A stretch of 64,000 bases of DNA from Guadua angustifolia (GCA_036346375.1 CM070508.1:24558852-24622851), one strand, 5' to 3'. Counted from the first letter of the stretch, positions 41,918 to 54,383 are shown. Notes: generated from the sequence alone by a model not told the origin. Translations and numbers: made by a program.

Positions 41918-42736
41918 CTACCCGAGTGGATGGGCCTGCTGGCCTGGGACGACGCCGTGGAAGGGCGCCTTGCTCGGTCGGAGACTCGAGCGAGGGACCC
42001 CCATGGCATCGAGGGTCTCAACATACAGGATGTTGAGGCCGCTGCCACCGTCCATGAGCACCTTTGTCAGGCGCTTGGACCCCACGATGGGGTCGACTAC
42101 CAGGGGATATCTCCCTGGCTGTGGAATGTGGTCGGGGTGGTCGGTCCGATCGAAATTGATCGGGGACTCCGACCACCGGAGGTATTTGGGCACGGCGGGA
42201 GCCACCGTGTGAACCTCGTGGAAGGCGAGCTTGAGCCGCCGCTTGTCGGCATAGCACGCCGGTCCACCGAAAATCATGAGGCAGCCGTCGGGTTTCGGGA
42301 ACTCGGCATCCGCCCCCCTCTCCCCGGCATCTGGTGCCGGGTCCCGCTTCTTTCCCTTGCCCCGCGGTGACGTGGGGGTTCCAGAAAGGAAGTGCTTCAG
42401 GACTTCACAGTCCCGGTACTTGTGCTTGACGGGGTACTCGTGGTTCGAACACGGGCTGTCCATCAGATTCTCGAAGTGGTCGGGCGCCTGCCACGCCTGC
42501 TGCTTGGTAGGGCGGTCGACGGCCGCGACTAAGTGGCCTTCGCGGCCTTGTTTCCCTCGCCGCTTTCGATTATCGGAGAGGTCAGAGGGGGCGCCAGCTT
42601 CAGCGCTGGGCTCTCGCTTGGCCTTCCCCTTGTCGAAGATAGCCCCCACAGCCTCTTCGCCAGAGGCGTGGTTGGTAGCGATGTCCAAGAGCTCCTTAGT
42701 GGTTTTGGGCTTGACGCAGCCCAGCTTGTGCACCAA
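41918..42736 (-). pseudogene. Tat element gag C-terminal part and aspartic protease start
   Basis: HKLGCVKPKTTKELLDIATN is the end of the gag domain. A zinc-knuckle-like patch follows (PCSNHEYPVKHKYRDCEVLK), then LKLAFHEVHTVAPAVPKYLR and the protease catalytic region VLMDGGSGLNILYVETLDAM (DGGS in place of D-S/T-G-S). A stop at 41918 ends it. Confidence 0.85.
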
Positions 42737-42838
42737 GGCCTTGCAGGTGGTGCCGTAGATGAACGCGTCGTCAGAAATGTCGGGGAGTTCATTGCACTGT
42801 TGGGAGAAGCGCCGGATGTAGTCCCGGAGAGTCTCCCT

Positions 42839-43438
42839 TTAGTGCTGCTTGGAACTCTTTAGGTCCCAAGAATTCCCAGGGCGCTTGTACGTGCCCTGGA
42901 AATTGCCAACAAAGAGGTTCATCAAGTCGGCCCAGTTCCTGATAGTCTTGGCGGCCAAGTACTCAAGGCAAGCTCGAGCTGAGTCCGCGAGATAGATGGG
43001 GAGGTACTGGATGATGAAGAGATCATCAGTAGCTCCCTCAGCCCAGCATGCGAGCCGGTAATCTTCCAACCAGACACTGGGGTTTGTTGCCCTAGTGTAC
43101 TTGGCTATGTTAACTGGCGCCCGGAATCTGGCAGGGAAGTCCGTGTTGCGGATCTCCTGGCAGAACGCCCGTGGCCCTGGGCCATCCGGGCTTGGGCTGT
43201 GGTCGTTGCGCCGACTGCTGTCCACGACCCGCGATTGGGCCGCTTCAGCTATTGCTCTTCTCCGCGCCTCGAGAGTGGCGCGGACGTCGGGGTTGTTGCC
43301 TGGCTGGTGCACCGAGTGCGCGAGAACTGGGCCGCCAGCCGCGTGCCGTCTTCGTCGAACTGCCCGCCTACCCCGAAGCAAGAAGGCGGCTCGGACGGCT
43401 CGAGGAGGCGCCCGAGTGGTGGGAGCGGAGTTTTGCAT
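42839..43438 (-). pseudogene. Tat element gag, capsid part
   Basis: TDFPARFRAPVNIAKYTRAT, NPSVWLEDYRLACWAEGATD, YLPIYLADSARACLEYLAAK and IRNWADLMNLFVGNFQGTYK form the Retrotrans_gag capsid domain. A stop at 42839-42841 interrupts it just before RETLRDYIRRFSQQCNELP, which continues in the next frame segment. Confidence 0.9.
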
Positions 43439-43460
43439 GTCTTTGCGACGGCAAGACGCG

Positions 43461-44309
43461 CTACCAACCCGGAGGTTCTGTATTTAGCCCCGCCTCCGGA
43501 TCCTCGGGCTCAAGGATGCCGCGAGCAAAGATTGCGGCATGGCGACATTCTCGTGGCGTGGAGGAAGAACGGAAGGCCGTTGGACCCCTCGCCGATTGAT
43601 GATGTACTGGCGGCGCGCGCCAAAGCATGTGGGGCTCGAGTGACTCGCTCGTGTCGGCTCGAGTTAGTCGAGCTCGGCCCTTCGAGTCTCCACCATCACG
43701 CTTTGGAGCTCGGCGCGCGAGCTCGAGGCGCCAGCGCATTCGCTGATACTCGCCTCCCGCGCCCAAAGGCTTGCTGGAGGATTACCCCTGAACATACGGG
43801 GGTTGTGGCCGGGTCGGCCACGCCCGCCATGTTGCATTCGCGGGAGTGCGGACCGTCCGCGGTGTGCTCCGTGTCGGAGCTGGAGTTGTGGCTGGAGGAG
43901 TCCTCCAGTAAGTCGTAAACGGAAGCCGGCCTATAGCCGGTCATTGCCACGAGCTGCGAGCCTGCGGGGGGGCGATGCCGCCACCCGTTTGAGCTCGCAC
44001 ACGCTATCGTCGGAAATGGCGCAGCGCCCGACAGGCTCCAGCGTCGGGGTCCGCACGGGGCCTCGAGCCGGAGGTTGGCAAGGTTGCCAGCGATGGAGTC
44101 CAGGCTTCCAGCGGATGCCTGATCTGGAGTGGGGGCGGGGACGAGCACGAGCTCTCCCGCCGGGGTGGCGACGAAGTCGAGGGCGCCGAAGCGGATCTAG
44201 CTCCTCGACGCTAATGCGCCGTCGCGGATGAAGGAAGCCATCAAGGAGGTGAATGGGAGTCCGGAGACGATGAAGATGACGCGCGAAGACCCCTACCTAG
44301 CGCGCCAAC
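43461..44309 (-). pseudogene. Tat element gag N-terminal region and leader
   Basis: An open minus frame (44148-43696) includes YRPASVYDLLEDSSSHNSSS and DTEHTADGPHSRECNMAG, a typical acidic Ser-rich N-terminal region of Tat gag. It shifts frame before the capsid part. The primer-binding site TTGGCGCGCTAGGTAGGGG lies at about 44290-44308 on the minus strand, directly inside the LTR. Confidence 0.75.
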
Positions 44310-45251
44310 TGTCGGTGTTTCGAATACCGGCAAGTAAATTTGTAGTCAAGGGGCCGCGCATTCCCTCTCCTTAAATGGTTGACTCAGGGAGCCCAAGATG
44401 TATACTAGTTCAGGCCGAATGTCCCTACTTCCAGTTCATGATGGTTCTGTATTGCTTTGGGTGCAGAGGATTGCGCCGTGTTACAAGTGATGGCTAAGGC
44501 CTGGCCTTGAGCGCTCGTCCGAGTGGGAGTGAGGATTGTGTTGCTCGTTAAAACCGTCCCCTTCTCGGAGGGTCCTACCTCCCTTTATATAGTCGGAGGG
44601 GGCAGGTTACATGGGAATTTGGAAAAGAATGGAGGGGGTGTCCTACGCCTAGGAGTTCTGATCTTCGGTCTTGCCGACTGATCGACATCTTCTCGCCCCA
44701 CGCCGGGTCGGTAGATGCATCGCATGGCATGGTTGCCCGTTCCGTCGGGAAGTGGCGCACCTACTCTATGCGCATCTGTCAGGTGCTGACGTTGTAGCGC
44801 GTGGCTCCGGTCTTGCCTCGGGAGGGAGCGTACCCTCTCACTGTACGTGACGAGACGATGAGACCGGCGCTTGACTTCGGCAGCCTCCTCGCCGCCTTAG
44901 GAAGGAGCCACCTGCCCCCGCACGGTCACTTTGAGCCGTCGTGTCCGTGGATCAGGTGGCCAACTCGAGATTGACAGGCGATGGTCTGGCGGCCGACCCC
45001 TGGCGGAGATTGCGTTGGCTTGGTCGGTGCCTCATGGCGGAGATCGGGGCTTGCGGGATGCCCGACCTATTACGGGGGTCGGAGCCTGCAGGGCTCCCGA
45101 CCTATGGCGGGGGTTGGACAGCCCCCTGGTCGGCTTGGTCGGGGACGAGTGTCCTTCGCAGCCCAGCGGGGCCTTTGGCCAGAGCTGGGCTTGGGGCAGC
45201 CCATTCGCTCTCCCGGGCCGCTGGGGGTATCCAGGGTATAAGTATTCGTCA
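44310..45251 (-). repeat. Right (5') LTR of the Tat element
   Basis: 942 bp, same boundaries as the left copy (TGTCGGTG to TATTCGTCA) and flanked by AATGG at 45252-45256. Confidence 0.95.
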
Positions 45252-45988
45252 AATGGCTTCCATAGTGAACGCAACCTTCGACAATGCTCCGGCGAGGAGA
45301 GAGTCTGCACTAGGTAGAACACGTGACAGCGAACAAGATGGTGTTGATGATGCTGATGGAGACTCATAAACAGCAGCGAAATCTGGTGAGAAGACTGACT
45401 GCATCGCTTGTGAAGATCCTTGAATTCTAGGGCAAATAATAGTAGCCCTTGGTGGCTAGGGTTAGGGCTTTTGTTGTCGGCACTTCGAACCCTCAACACG
45501 GACTCGGTACACATGATAGCAATCCAACTTGGAGACAATGGACATTGCCTAATAGGTGAGACCTACCTATCAATGACATAACGCACACGGTAAGACATGC
45601 TGTGCGTGCGATGCGGCTGGCACGCTAGGCTACGACGGACTGGGCTACAGAGAAGATAGGGCTAGTTGAGTTGGGATTTGACTTGATTACATTTTCAATA
45701 TTTTAATTTAGTTTTTTTGTTTAGAAAATATAAAAATGTAAAAGAGACCCAAATAAATGGCAATTACACTAAAAAAATTCCCAAAAAAATATGAAAAATA
45801 CCTCTAAGCACAAAAGAACCAAATAGAAATTTTGATAATTGTTCACTTGAACATTTTTTTATATTAAATCATTTTTGATTTATGAATGTCCCACATTAAG
45901 CTTTAACTACCAAATAAAGTGGTGAAAAATTTTATAGGGCTAAACTACACAAAAAACTTTTCAAAGTGGCAAAAATGGGGATGCTACA
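45252..45988 (-). mobile_element. Tekay-like LTR, remaining part after the Tat insertion
   Basis: Continues the LTR interrupted at 34351. It ends AAAAATGGGGATGCTACA at 45988, equivalent to AAATTTGAGGATGTTACA at the end of the LTR at 58121-60935 (both read TGTARCATCC on the minus strand). LINE sequence starts immediately afterwards. The flanks do not show a matching 5-bp duplication, so flanking DNA was probably deleted. Confidence 0.65.
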
Positions 45989-46750
45989 CATATCTCTTCT
46001 GCGATCATTCTCTCCTAAAATGACGTGAGGTGCCTTCTTTGAGCTTCCACCACTTTGTCCCCATTGCTTTGGTGGCTTTAGACTATTGAGATCGTATACT
46101 AAAATGAATGTTCGAGTCTACCAACTTATCTTGTTGAATGACACGCTTTGAAGATATAACTTTACAATCTATACAGGATCGTCTATCCACCCTTCTAGTA
46201 TTGACAAAATCAATCTAACTAGAATGCTGACTGTTGTTAAAGATAACTAAATAGGATTGTCTGTTTCTGAAGAAAGTGTTAGATATCATGAGATCATAGG
46301 TTACGACAAAGTTCAAGGTATTGTTCCATGCTTGGATCCTATCATCATAACCAAAACCCTCATGCACCCTCTCATGCCCCCACTAGTTGTACTAACATGT
46401 CCATTGAAATCGCATCATAAGAAAAGTTTCTCACTACTAGACTCAGTTCTAACCATATCATCTAGTTCTTCTAAAAATTTCCTATTAATATCCTCACTTA
46501 AATCTACTTGTGGAGCATAAACACTAATAACATTGAAAATCAAGTCGCCAATGACTAGCTTGACTACGATAATCCTATCCCCCTATCGCCTCATGTCGAC
46601 ATCTCTGCTCTTATGGCTCTTATTGATTATGATGCCTACTTCATTATTGTTGTGTTCTATTCTAGTATTGTTCCGTTCTATTCTAGTGTACCATAATCTC
46701 CACTTCTTTGCCCTTCTGACCTGCACCAACGTTCAGCCATGCTAACACTG
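45989..46750 (-). pseudogene. L1-type LINE, 5' part (endonuclease domain)
   Basis: Minus-strand frames give NNEVGIIINKSHKSRDVDMR, GDRIIVVKLVIGDLIFNVIS, VYAPQVDLSEDINRKFLEEL and YDLMISNTFFR, then HSSIDFVNTRR and TKWWKLK-like remains near 46050. These are the apurinic-type endonuclease domain of plant L1 LINE ORF2. It stops at 45989, against the Tekay-like LTR. Its continuation is at 32228-30268. Confidence 0.85.
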
Positions 46751-47534
46751 ACTGCTATTCCCGATGCCCACGCATGAAGAGCCATGACCACCGATCGAGC
46801 CGCTGCATTCTGTGCCCGAGCCCGAAGCATCGTGCCGCCATGCCTAATGGCCTGATGTCGCTCTATGTCCAAGTGCCCATAGCCACATCGATGTCCGTGC
46901 CCACTAGCCTGCCATTCGCCACATCGATGTAGCTCATCGTGCGGTGCCATCGGAGCAAGGCAAACGCCCGTGGTAGCTAGGGTTTTAACCCTAGGTTCCC
47001 ACCTTCATGGGCTTCCAAGGGCCGAGCGGCCTATAGGCCACGACTAGTCCCCACGAGTGACCCACATGTTGTACGACCTATTTGGTTTTTGCAAAAAAAA
47101 GGAAAGGAAAAATAAAATAATAAAACAAAGATTTTTTGTTTTAACCCCCAAACTTATGGTTAATTATGACCGCCCATGGAAAGTTTGTTTTAAGGACCCT
47201 AGAGTTTCCTATAATTTTGAAAAATAGTTAATAAATTCTAAAATTTCATATTAAATCCTATAAATTGATTTTTTTATGTATATGGGCTTCCATAAATTTT
47301 TTGAATGTTAGACTTAACACACATTGGAAGTTTCATATATCTGGATTTATTTTTTTAGCATATTTCCATGTTTATTTATATTAAATTTATTTTCTATTAT
47401 CTAGTAATTCTGAAAATTATTTAATAATTAGTAGAAAATTAAGGACCAAGCTTTACTGATTCAAGAGTGAGCATGCAACACATTTGATTTTACTAGAAGT
47501 AAAATTCAATTTTGCATGAATATAAATAGGATAT
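46751..47534. other. Intergenic stretch, no gene supported
   Basis: The first part (to about 46980) may be the 5' region of the LINE. The rest is AT-rich. A short CCATAGCCACATCGATG-type phrase appears twice near 46870-46925. Confidence 0.3.
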
Positions 47535-47579
47535 GTGAGTTATCACAAAGAAGGAATTTATTGAACTAGCCCGGAATGG

Positions 47580-48370
47580 TAGGGATGGCAACAGGTCCGG
47601 GTACCTCTGGGTCCAGCCTCCGTGGACCCGGACTCGAGACCCGAAGTTTGGATCCGGACCCGGACCTGAAGTCAGTCACGGGTCCAAACTCGGACCCGGA
47701 CCCGGACCCGGACCCGATGGGTACCCGGACCCGAACGGGTACCCGAACCCATTACCAATGCTACGAGAGAATAGAAAAATCACATACTGGAGCGATTTAT
47801 TCAGAGCCAAATGAACGTTGTTTCATACCTCCATTTTTCTATCGAGCGCACCGCACGATTCAGTGATTTGGGTCACGTCTTGGCCACCGTGCGGTGCTGG
47901 TGCCACGGGACTTGGATACACGTTCGATGGCGCGTGGCCGCCTGTGCGCTGCACGATGAAGTAGTGGTACAGCTGTACAAGTAACGCCGCTCGGGCACTA
48001 AAACTTCAAATCGCCAGCAAGTCACAAGGACGTCTTCTAGTCACGCCATGCACTTCTAGTCAACTGGCTCCTTTATTTGCATGCATGCATCGATCCAGGC
48101 GCAATGCCTTTTTACTTCCTAGCCTCCGGCCGCCAGAACAACTAGTTGAATAAACAAAAATGGTTGAACCAGTTATCTAGTCGCTAGACTTTTTTCCATG
48201 CATGCATGCCGACTTAACGGGTCCGGGTCTGGGTACCCACGGGTCCAAAATGAGACCCGGACCCGGACCCGGACCTGAAATAATATACCTGTGGGTCCAA
48301 ATTTAGACCCGGACCCGTCGGGTTAGGTACCCGCGGGTACCCGGACCCACAGGTATTTTTGCCATCCCTA
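47580..48370. mobile_element. hAT-type non-autonomous transposon 5 inside Copia 3 gag
   Basis: 791 bp with 12-bp inverted ends TAGGGATGGCAA. The flanking 8-mers are cggaatgg (47572-47579) and ctaaatgg (48371-48378), six of eight identical, so the duplication has aged. Removing the element with one 8-mer rejoins a gag reading frame across the site. Subterminal regions hold arrays of GGACCCGGACCCGG and the complement. No transposase. Confidence 0.9.
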
Positions 48371-48378
48371 CTAAATGG

Positions 48379-49330
48379 CAGCAATTATCTCACTTGGGTA
48401 GTGGATGGCAAGATCAACTTGACAGTATGATCTCTTGGAGCTACTATTACCTAGCTTGAAGCTAGCACCCCTGTTTTTCCTGAAGCAGTCAAATGTGTGG
48501 CTCTACACTTCCTAAAACACCATCTCTATATGAACCTGAAGGATGAGTATTTGATGGAGGACCCACTAGTACTATAGAATTCCCTGAAGGAATGCTATAA
48601 CTAGCAATGATCCGTCCTACAGCTACAAGCACAATATGAGTGGACCCTTTTATGCTTTTAGGGTTTTAAAACCATGCAGCATACAACTCTGCCATGAACA
48701 AGCTTGTCGCCAAACTGACATTATGTAACCAGAAAGTTACTGATGTTGAAATGATAGACAAGATATTACTAACTTTCCACCCCAATATAAGGATATTACA
48801 GCAACAATACCATCATGAAAAGTACCAGAAGTACTCTGGGTTTATCAACATTTTGCTAGAAGTGAAAAAGTATAATGAACTCCTGATGAAGAATCATCAT
48901 GTTCTCTCTAATGGAACACATGAAATGCCTGAAGTACATGCAAATATTTAGCAGGCCCGCAATAGCTATGGCCGTGGAAAAGGCCAAAGTCATAAAGAGG
49001 GAAAATGGAAGAATGGTGGAATACAGAAGGAGAGATGTAAGCTGAAGTGGAGAGGTAAAGGGTCAGAGAACTTTCAGAAGCAAGACTTAGCCAACAAGAC
49101 TATAAACCCTTCACAACCTTAGTTTAGGTGTGGATGCAGTGGCCATTGGTTGTGCAACTGCTACACCATGAAGTATTTGATAGACTTAGAGGAACAATGT
49201 TGTTGCGCACTTCACCATTCAACCTGTTGTTAACATGGACGCTGAGAAGTGTGATGATATGGTTCTTGATCATGCTGAGGTCGATGAGTCTCAAAAAGAC
49301 AACCATGACTCATATGGAGGCTTGATTTAG
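48379..49330 (+). pseudogene. Copia 3 gag remnant
   Basis: NYLTWVVDGKIN directly after the hAT, then VKCVALHFLKHHLYMNLKDE, LVAKLTLCNQKVTDVEMIDK, ILTFHPN-type and QQQYHHEKYQKYSGFINILL, and a zinc knuckle (CGCSGHWLCNC) near 49135. This is a UBN2-type Copia gag with several stops. Confidence 0.8.
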
Positions 49331-49689
49331 TCTCTTAAATATTCTTGTGCTTTGCTAGTCAATGTCACATATTCCTTGTGAGTCTCCTAATAAGTTTAGT
49401 CTTAGTTCTTGGATGAATATTAGTCTATGCTTCTGATGAACGATTATCATTCAAAAGTTGAATAAATTGTGATTTTTTAGGATATTTGATTTATTATGCT
49501 ATGCTTATTCTATATTTTGCAATATGCTCCTCATGCAATAATTGTGTGATTGTTAAATCATACTTTTAATATAGAACAAAGTATAATACAATAGTGGAGG
49601 AAGAAATTTATCATATAGGCAGTTGCACCATAAATTCAATTTTTAGAGAACTAAATATTTCCAAACTTTGACTAATAGTCTAAGAAAAT

Positions 49690-50830
49690 TGAAACACTAT
49701 GACCATCACCGGAAGTGATATCCTCATTGTTGGCACTGGAAGGGCTATCATAGTTCAACCTATGGGTACTCGTATAATAATAGAGGATGCTCTATTGTAC
49801 CTTGAGTGCAGTTGTACTCTATTAAGTTTGAAAGACATCCATCTGAATGGTTTCCATATGGAGACAGAAAATGAGGATGATACAAAATACCCACTCATGA
49901 CTAAATTTAACGGGTGCAATAAATGAGTGGTTGAAAATTTTCATTCTCCATGGGTTATATTATACATATATAAAATCTGAAGTTTATGTTATGACAAAGA
50001 CTATACTTAAAAACTCAAAAAATTGTAAGATCTAGCATGTTCGACTGGGTCATCGTGGATGTATGATGAGAAAATTTTTGCTGAATATAGCATAAAAACT
50101 ATTGACTTTCTTAGACTTGAAGACTTCTTATACCCTGCTTATGCTAAAAGGAAGCTCAGAATTTGACCCTATTATCTAAAAGTTAGGGAAGAATCACTGA
50201 ATTTCATGAAGAGAATTCAAAGTAATATGTGTCGACCTATCTAGCCCCTGTTGGGCCACTTCAGATACTTTGTGGTACTAATAGATGCTTCTATTAGATG
50301 GTTCCATGTTTGCCTCTTATCTACTCGAACCATGCTTTTGCTAAATTAATTGCCTAAATTATTAAATTAAGAGCCTACTTTTCAAATGAAAGGATTAAGT
50401 TTATTTGAATGGACAATAATGATGAGTTTACCTTCAAAGCATTCAATGATTATTGCATGGCTCTAGGCATTAATGTGGAGCATTTAGTACATCATGTCCA
50501 CACATAAAATGGCCTTATAGAGTCATTAATTAAAAGAATAAAACTTACTATTAGGACACTCTTGCAGAATTGTAGGCTGTCCACCAGTCGTTGGGGCCAT
50601 ATAGTGCTGCACACTGTTGTATTAATTCAACTCAGACCAACTATATACCATAAAATTTGCCCTTTGCAGGTAGTGCATGGGAAAGAAGCAAGTATCCATA
50701 AAATTTTCCCTTTGAAGACAGTACGTGGGAAAGAAGTAAGTATTTTTCATCTACGAAAATTTGACAATGTTATATATGTGTCAATCTCACCACCACAGAG
50801 TATAACCATGGGTCCTCAGTGAAAGTTAGG
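49690..50830 (+). pseudogene. Copia 3 protease-downstream and integrase remnants
   Basis: VGTGRAIIVQPMGTRIII and YLECSCTLLSLKDIHLNGFH represent the region after the protease. Later, GHRGCMMRK, short integrase-like pieces with many stops, FNDYCMALGINVEHLVHHVHT (near 50440) and NGLIESLIKRIKL (catalytic-Glu region) can be read. Inactive. Confidence 0.65.
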
Positions 50831-51589
50831 GATTTATGTGGATTATGAATCTCCATCAATTATTACTAAGAGCCTATCATATGAGATCTGCATATGACTC
50901 AGTACGCTGATTATATGAGGACAATTTCCTGGTATTAGGGGAGAAAAGTAACACATTAAAGAATACCAAAAACAGATTAGAATGTCACTAGCATTCAGTC
51001 CTTAGGCCCATGCACTAAAGAATCTGAACTTGAAGTTCCAAGAAAAATAGATCTACAACAAATAGTTAATAATATGTCATATGCCATTACTGATCACATA
51101 TACCTACAGTAAACACACTCGAAATAGTGAAAAAACCTAAAGGATATTGAATTCACTCTTACACCTCATGATAATAAGAGGAGGCCTCTAGGTACATGGG
51201 ACTCAATTCTGCAAAGACGTCCATAGAAATAGAGAACCGAGCAAGTGAGAACACTACCCAAGACAGTAGAAGAAGCTTAACTTGATGTGGAGAAAATCCT
51301 TGAAGTTGACCATACTAAAGATGATAACTGCATCCTTGAAATGAGCCATCCTAAAGATGATTACGCTAGCAAATATTTGTACACACAATTTGACGCTGGA
51401 AAGTCAGAACACCGAGACTACATCATTGTGGAAAATCATGAAGATTTAGAAGAGATTAATGAAGAGAATTTCACTAATTATGTGAATTTGAGAGAAAGAT
51501 GTATAAAAGCAAGACTACAATTATCAGCATATATTTCTCTTCAAAAATTGCTAAAACTCTTGTTCTGGATCCAGAACTAAAGTCTATGG

Positions 51590-52445
51590 CGAAGTGCCAG
51601 AAGTGCTCAAATTGGTTCAAATAGAAAGAAGCAATTAAGGCAAAATTGTGCTTGTTAATAAAAGGAAAGTATTCAGTCCTATTGACCGAACACTTTCTAA
51701 AGTGTTCCCTATAAGATCAAAATGGTTTTTCATCTGGAAGAGAAATAAAAATAACCCGGTGGTGAGATATAAAGCAAGGTTTATACCATAAGTGTTCGCG
51801 TAGAGATCCATCATCGATTGCGATAAAAATTAATCTTCTTTAAAGTGTGGAATAATATTTTGATACTTGATATCAATGATTGATAGCTTAAACTTATCAA
51901 TGTAGTTGATGGATGTAGTGACTATATATTTATATAGATCATTGGTACAACCGACTATTTAATCATAACATTTATAGCATCAAACTATAGGGATCGCTAT
52001 ACAGACTAAAGTAGCCCAGGAGAATGGTACAACCGACTTAGTGAATTCCTCCTGAAGAAGGGGCACTCTAATAATAATGATTGTCTATGTGTGTTCATAA
52101 AGAAGCCTTAGAATGGATTTTGTATCATTTCAGTCTTCGATGACCTTAATGTCATCGGAACCTTATAGGAGATAAATGAAGCAAGTTCTGACCTTGTGAC
52201 GTAGTTTGAGATGAAAGATTTGGGTAAAACTAAATATTTCTTAGGTTTGCACCTAGAGCATTTCCTAGAAGGGATTTTTATACACCAGTTTATCTATACC
52301 AAGAAGGTATTGAAAAAATTTAATATAGATAAATATTATCCTTTGAAGACCCCCATGATAATAAGATCCTTTGAAGTAGATAAAAACCCTTTTTAGATCA
52401 AAGATGGAAAATGAGAAAGTCTTAGGATATGAAGTTCCATACTTA
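51590..52445 (+). pseudogene. Copia 3 reverse transcriptase remnant, cut by PIF/Harbinger
   Basis: Pieces such as VVRYKARFIP (near 51765) and FEMKDLGKTKYFLGLHLEHF (52208 onward) with IHQFIYTKKVLKKFNIDKYY are RT motifs. The frame ends EVPYL at 52445; the usual continuation of Copia RT is replaced by the Harbinger end GGGCCTGTTTAG. Confidence 0.8.
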
Positions 52446-52764
52446 GGGCCTGTTTAGAGAGGCTTAAAGCCAGCTTGTGCTTATAGAAAGCTGGAAAGCC
52501 CCCCAACCACATGAGCTTATAAGCAGCTTTTGAGATAAGCCAAAAGCTAGCTACAATAGGAAAAGCTGAAAGCCAAAAAGCTAGCCACGGGTCACTTCAC
52601 TGGCTTACTGCAGACCCATTTTATCAGTTTACCCTTAGAAGTTGGCTAGAATTACTCGCAAAATGCCATCCGATCGATAAAGCAACAAGGGGGGAACCTA
52701 AGCCGACGCTCTCCTTGCTCCCTGCCATGCGGGCCCCAGCCACTGAATCCTGCAGATCCATGGC

Positions 52765-53110
52765 TAGCCTACTTGTGTCTTAACCTCTGGCCGACTGCTC
52801 TGGATACATCACCGGGCCGCCTGTGCCTTGACCTCTGGCCAACTGCTCCGTATCCACCATTGGCCCGCTTGCACCTCCCTTCGTTGTTGACCCCAGCTAC
52901 CTTGTCTCCCTCAACCACCAAATCCTCCATATCCATCGCTAGCCCGCCTATGCCTTCACCTCTGGCTGGTTGCTCTGGATCCACCACTGGCCCCCCTTGC
53001 GCCTTCTCCTCCAACTGCTCCGGATCCACGCTGCTACCCCGCCTCTGCCTTTGCCTCCTCCTCCGCCTCCACCTCCGACTGGCTGCTCTAGATCCACTCC
53101 ACCAAACCAC
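52765..53110. repeat. CT-rich degenerate tandem repeat, unit about 60 bp
   Basis: Variants of cctctggccgactgctctgg followed by atccaccactggcccgcctg recur four or five times. The run is open in two plus frames (Pro/Leu/Ser-rich), probably because of composition. It lies between the PIF end and the Myb/SANT gene and may be its promoter or 5' UTR. Confidence 0.7.
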
Positions 53111-53595
53111 TGGCACTGTTCGCTGCGAGCTATGTCATCCCCTCGTCCGCAGCACATCAACAACATCCCTTCCCCACCACCTCCGATCCTGATTTCTTCC
53201 TCCTAGAACCCTAAGGTATGTCCTCATATGTATGTAGGCAATAGATGGACAAAGTTGGTGACAATCATCAAAAATAAATGCAACATGCTGGTGGCAATTA
53301 TCCAAAACACATGAGTAACATATAGCAATATACCAAATACAAATTGCTTGTTGTATTGCAGATTAGTCTATTGTTGGAAATTATTTAAGAAATGATTAGC
53401 ATAGATAGTAGCTCATGACTCTTGTTTAGAAGATCAAATGACCATTCTCAATGAAAAGATTGAATAGACCGGGAAACATCAGGCCTCGGGTGGTCATATA
53501 AACAAATCATGGGAGTGCTTTTCATTCATTACTTCTTGCATTTCAAGGCATTGTGTGTTAGTTTCACTAACAATAATACATGACCTATGAAATAG

Positions 53596-54383
53596 ATGGA
53601 CAAAGTTATTAAGAACCCTATTGTAGTGTGGGATTCATTGGCCAACAAAGCATTTTGTGAGGTAAGTGTGAGTGAGGTTGCAACTGGAAATAGGCCAACT
53701 GGACACTTGAATAGCATGGGATACAAGAACCTAGCTCAAAAATTCGTAGCAAAGATAGGGAGACTCTATGTGAGGAAGCAATTGAAAAATCTTTGGGACA
53801 CTTTGAAGACCAAGTTCTCAATGTGGAAAGAGTTGAAGCATGCAGCTAGTGGTCTAGGTTAGAATGTTGTGAAGGGAACAATAGAGGCTGATGATAAATG
53901 GTGGGATGATATGAAAAAGGTTAGAACTTATTTTGGTTGTTATAGTTTTTATTTTTCTTATAACCTTATGCTTACACAAATTGTGTTATTTTTGGAAGGC
54001 TAATTCCAAGTATTTGCAATTCAAGAAAGCAACACTTGAGAATGTAGACCATCTTGAGATCATGTTTCACAATGCTAATGTGTCATCTCAGTCTACAGTC
54101 TGAAGTGACAAATGTATATGATAGTTCAGATGATGGTGATGATGAGGACGATGTGGTCATTTTGGAGGGGACAAGTAAGGCCGTTGAGAAGGACCCAAAG
54201 GGGAGTTCAAAGCAAAAGGCTACTAATGTATGTCATGGTCCAAAGAAGAACAAGAGGAACCCTATGGTTAAGGAAGTGAAGCGTCTAGTTGACCATTGGA
54301 CTAGTAGCAATTATATGACATCGCAGACCAAGATGATAACAAGATTATACAACACATGTGCATGGCTATTCAATCTGGACTAG
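53596..54383 (+). pseudogene. PIF/Harbinger Myb/SANT-like DNA-binding protein
   Basis: MDKVIKNPIVVWDSLANKAF begins the product, followed by a Myb/SANT-like trihelix region: GHLNSMGYKNLAQKFVAKIG, KQLKNLWDTLKTKFSMWKEL and, after a TAG at 53860, DDKWWDDMKK. An intron (about 53920-53998) precedes NSKYLQFKKATLENVDHLEI. The tail is acidic (SDDGDDEDD), then basic (GPKKNKRNP). In this superfamily the protein partners with the nuclease to bind transposon ends and enter the nucleus. A TGA or frameshift near 54105 and the TAG show inactivity. Confidence 0.75.

Larger units (their letters stand above)
34352..45251 (-). mobile_element. Complete 10.9-kb Tat-lineage Ty3/Gypsy element (TSD AATGG)
   Basis: LTRs of equal length (942 bp) lie at 34352-35293 and 44310-45251, both starting TGTCGGTG and ending TATTCGTCA. 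The target duplication AATGG is at 34347-34351 and 45252-45256. On the minus strand the right LTR is followed by a primer-binding site (TTGGCGCGCTAGGTAGGGG) and the left LTR is preceded by a polypurine tract (about 35294-35320). Order from right: gag, protease, RT, RNase H, second RNase H, integrase, then a long spacer with a plus-strand gene. The LTRs differ at several percent of sites by eye, so insertion is not recent. Every coding region has stops. Confidence 0.95.
47535..52445 (+). mobile_element. Decayed Copia retrotransposon 3 (plus strand)
   Basis: Gag starts around 47535, is interrupted by a hAT (47580-48370), and resumes. It is followed by a zinc-knuckle remnant, integrase fragments and reverse transcriptase up to 52445, where a PIF/Harbinger element starts. 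No LTR was found on either side. Stops occur throughout, and this is the most decayed Copia element in the window. Confidence 0.75.
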
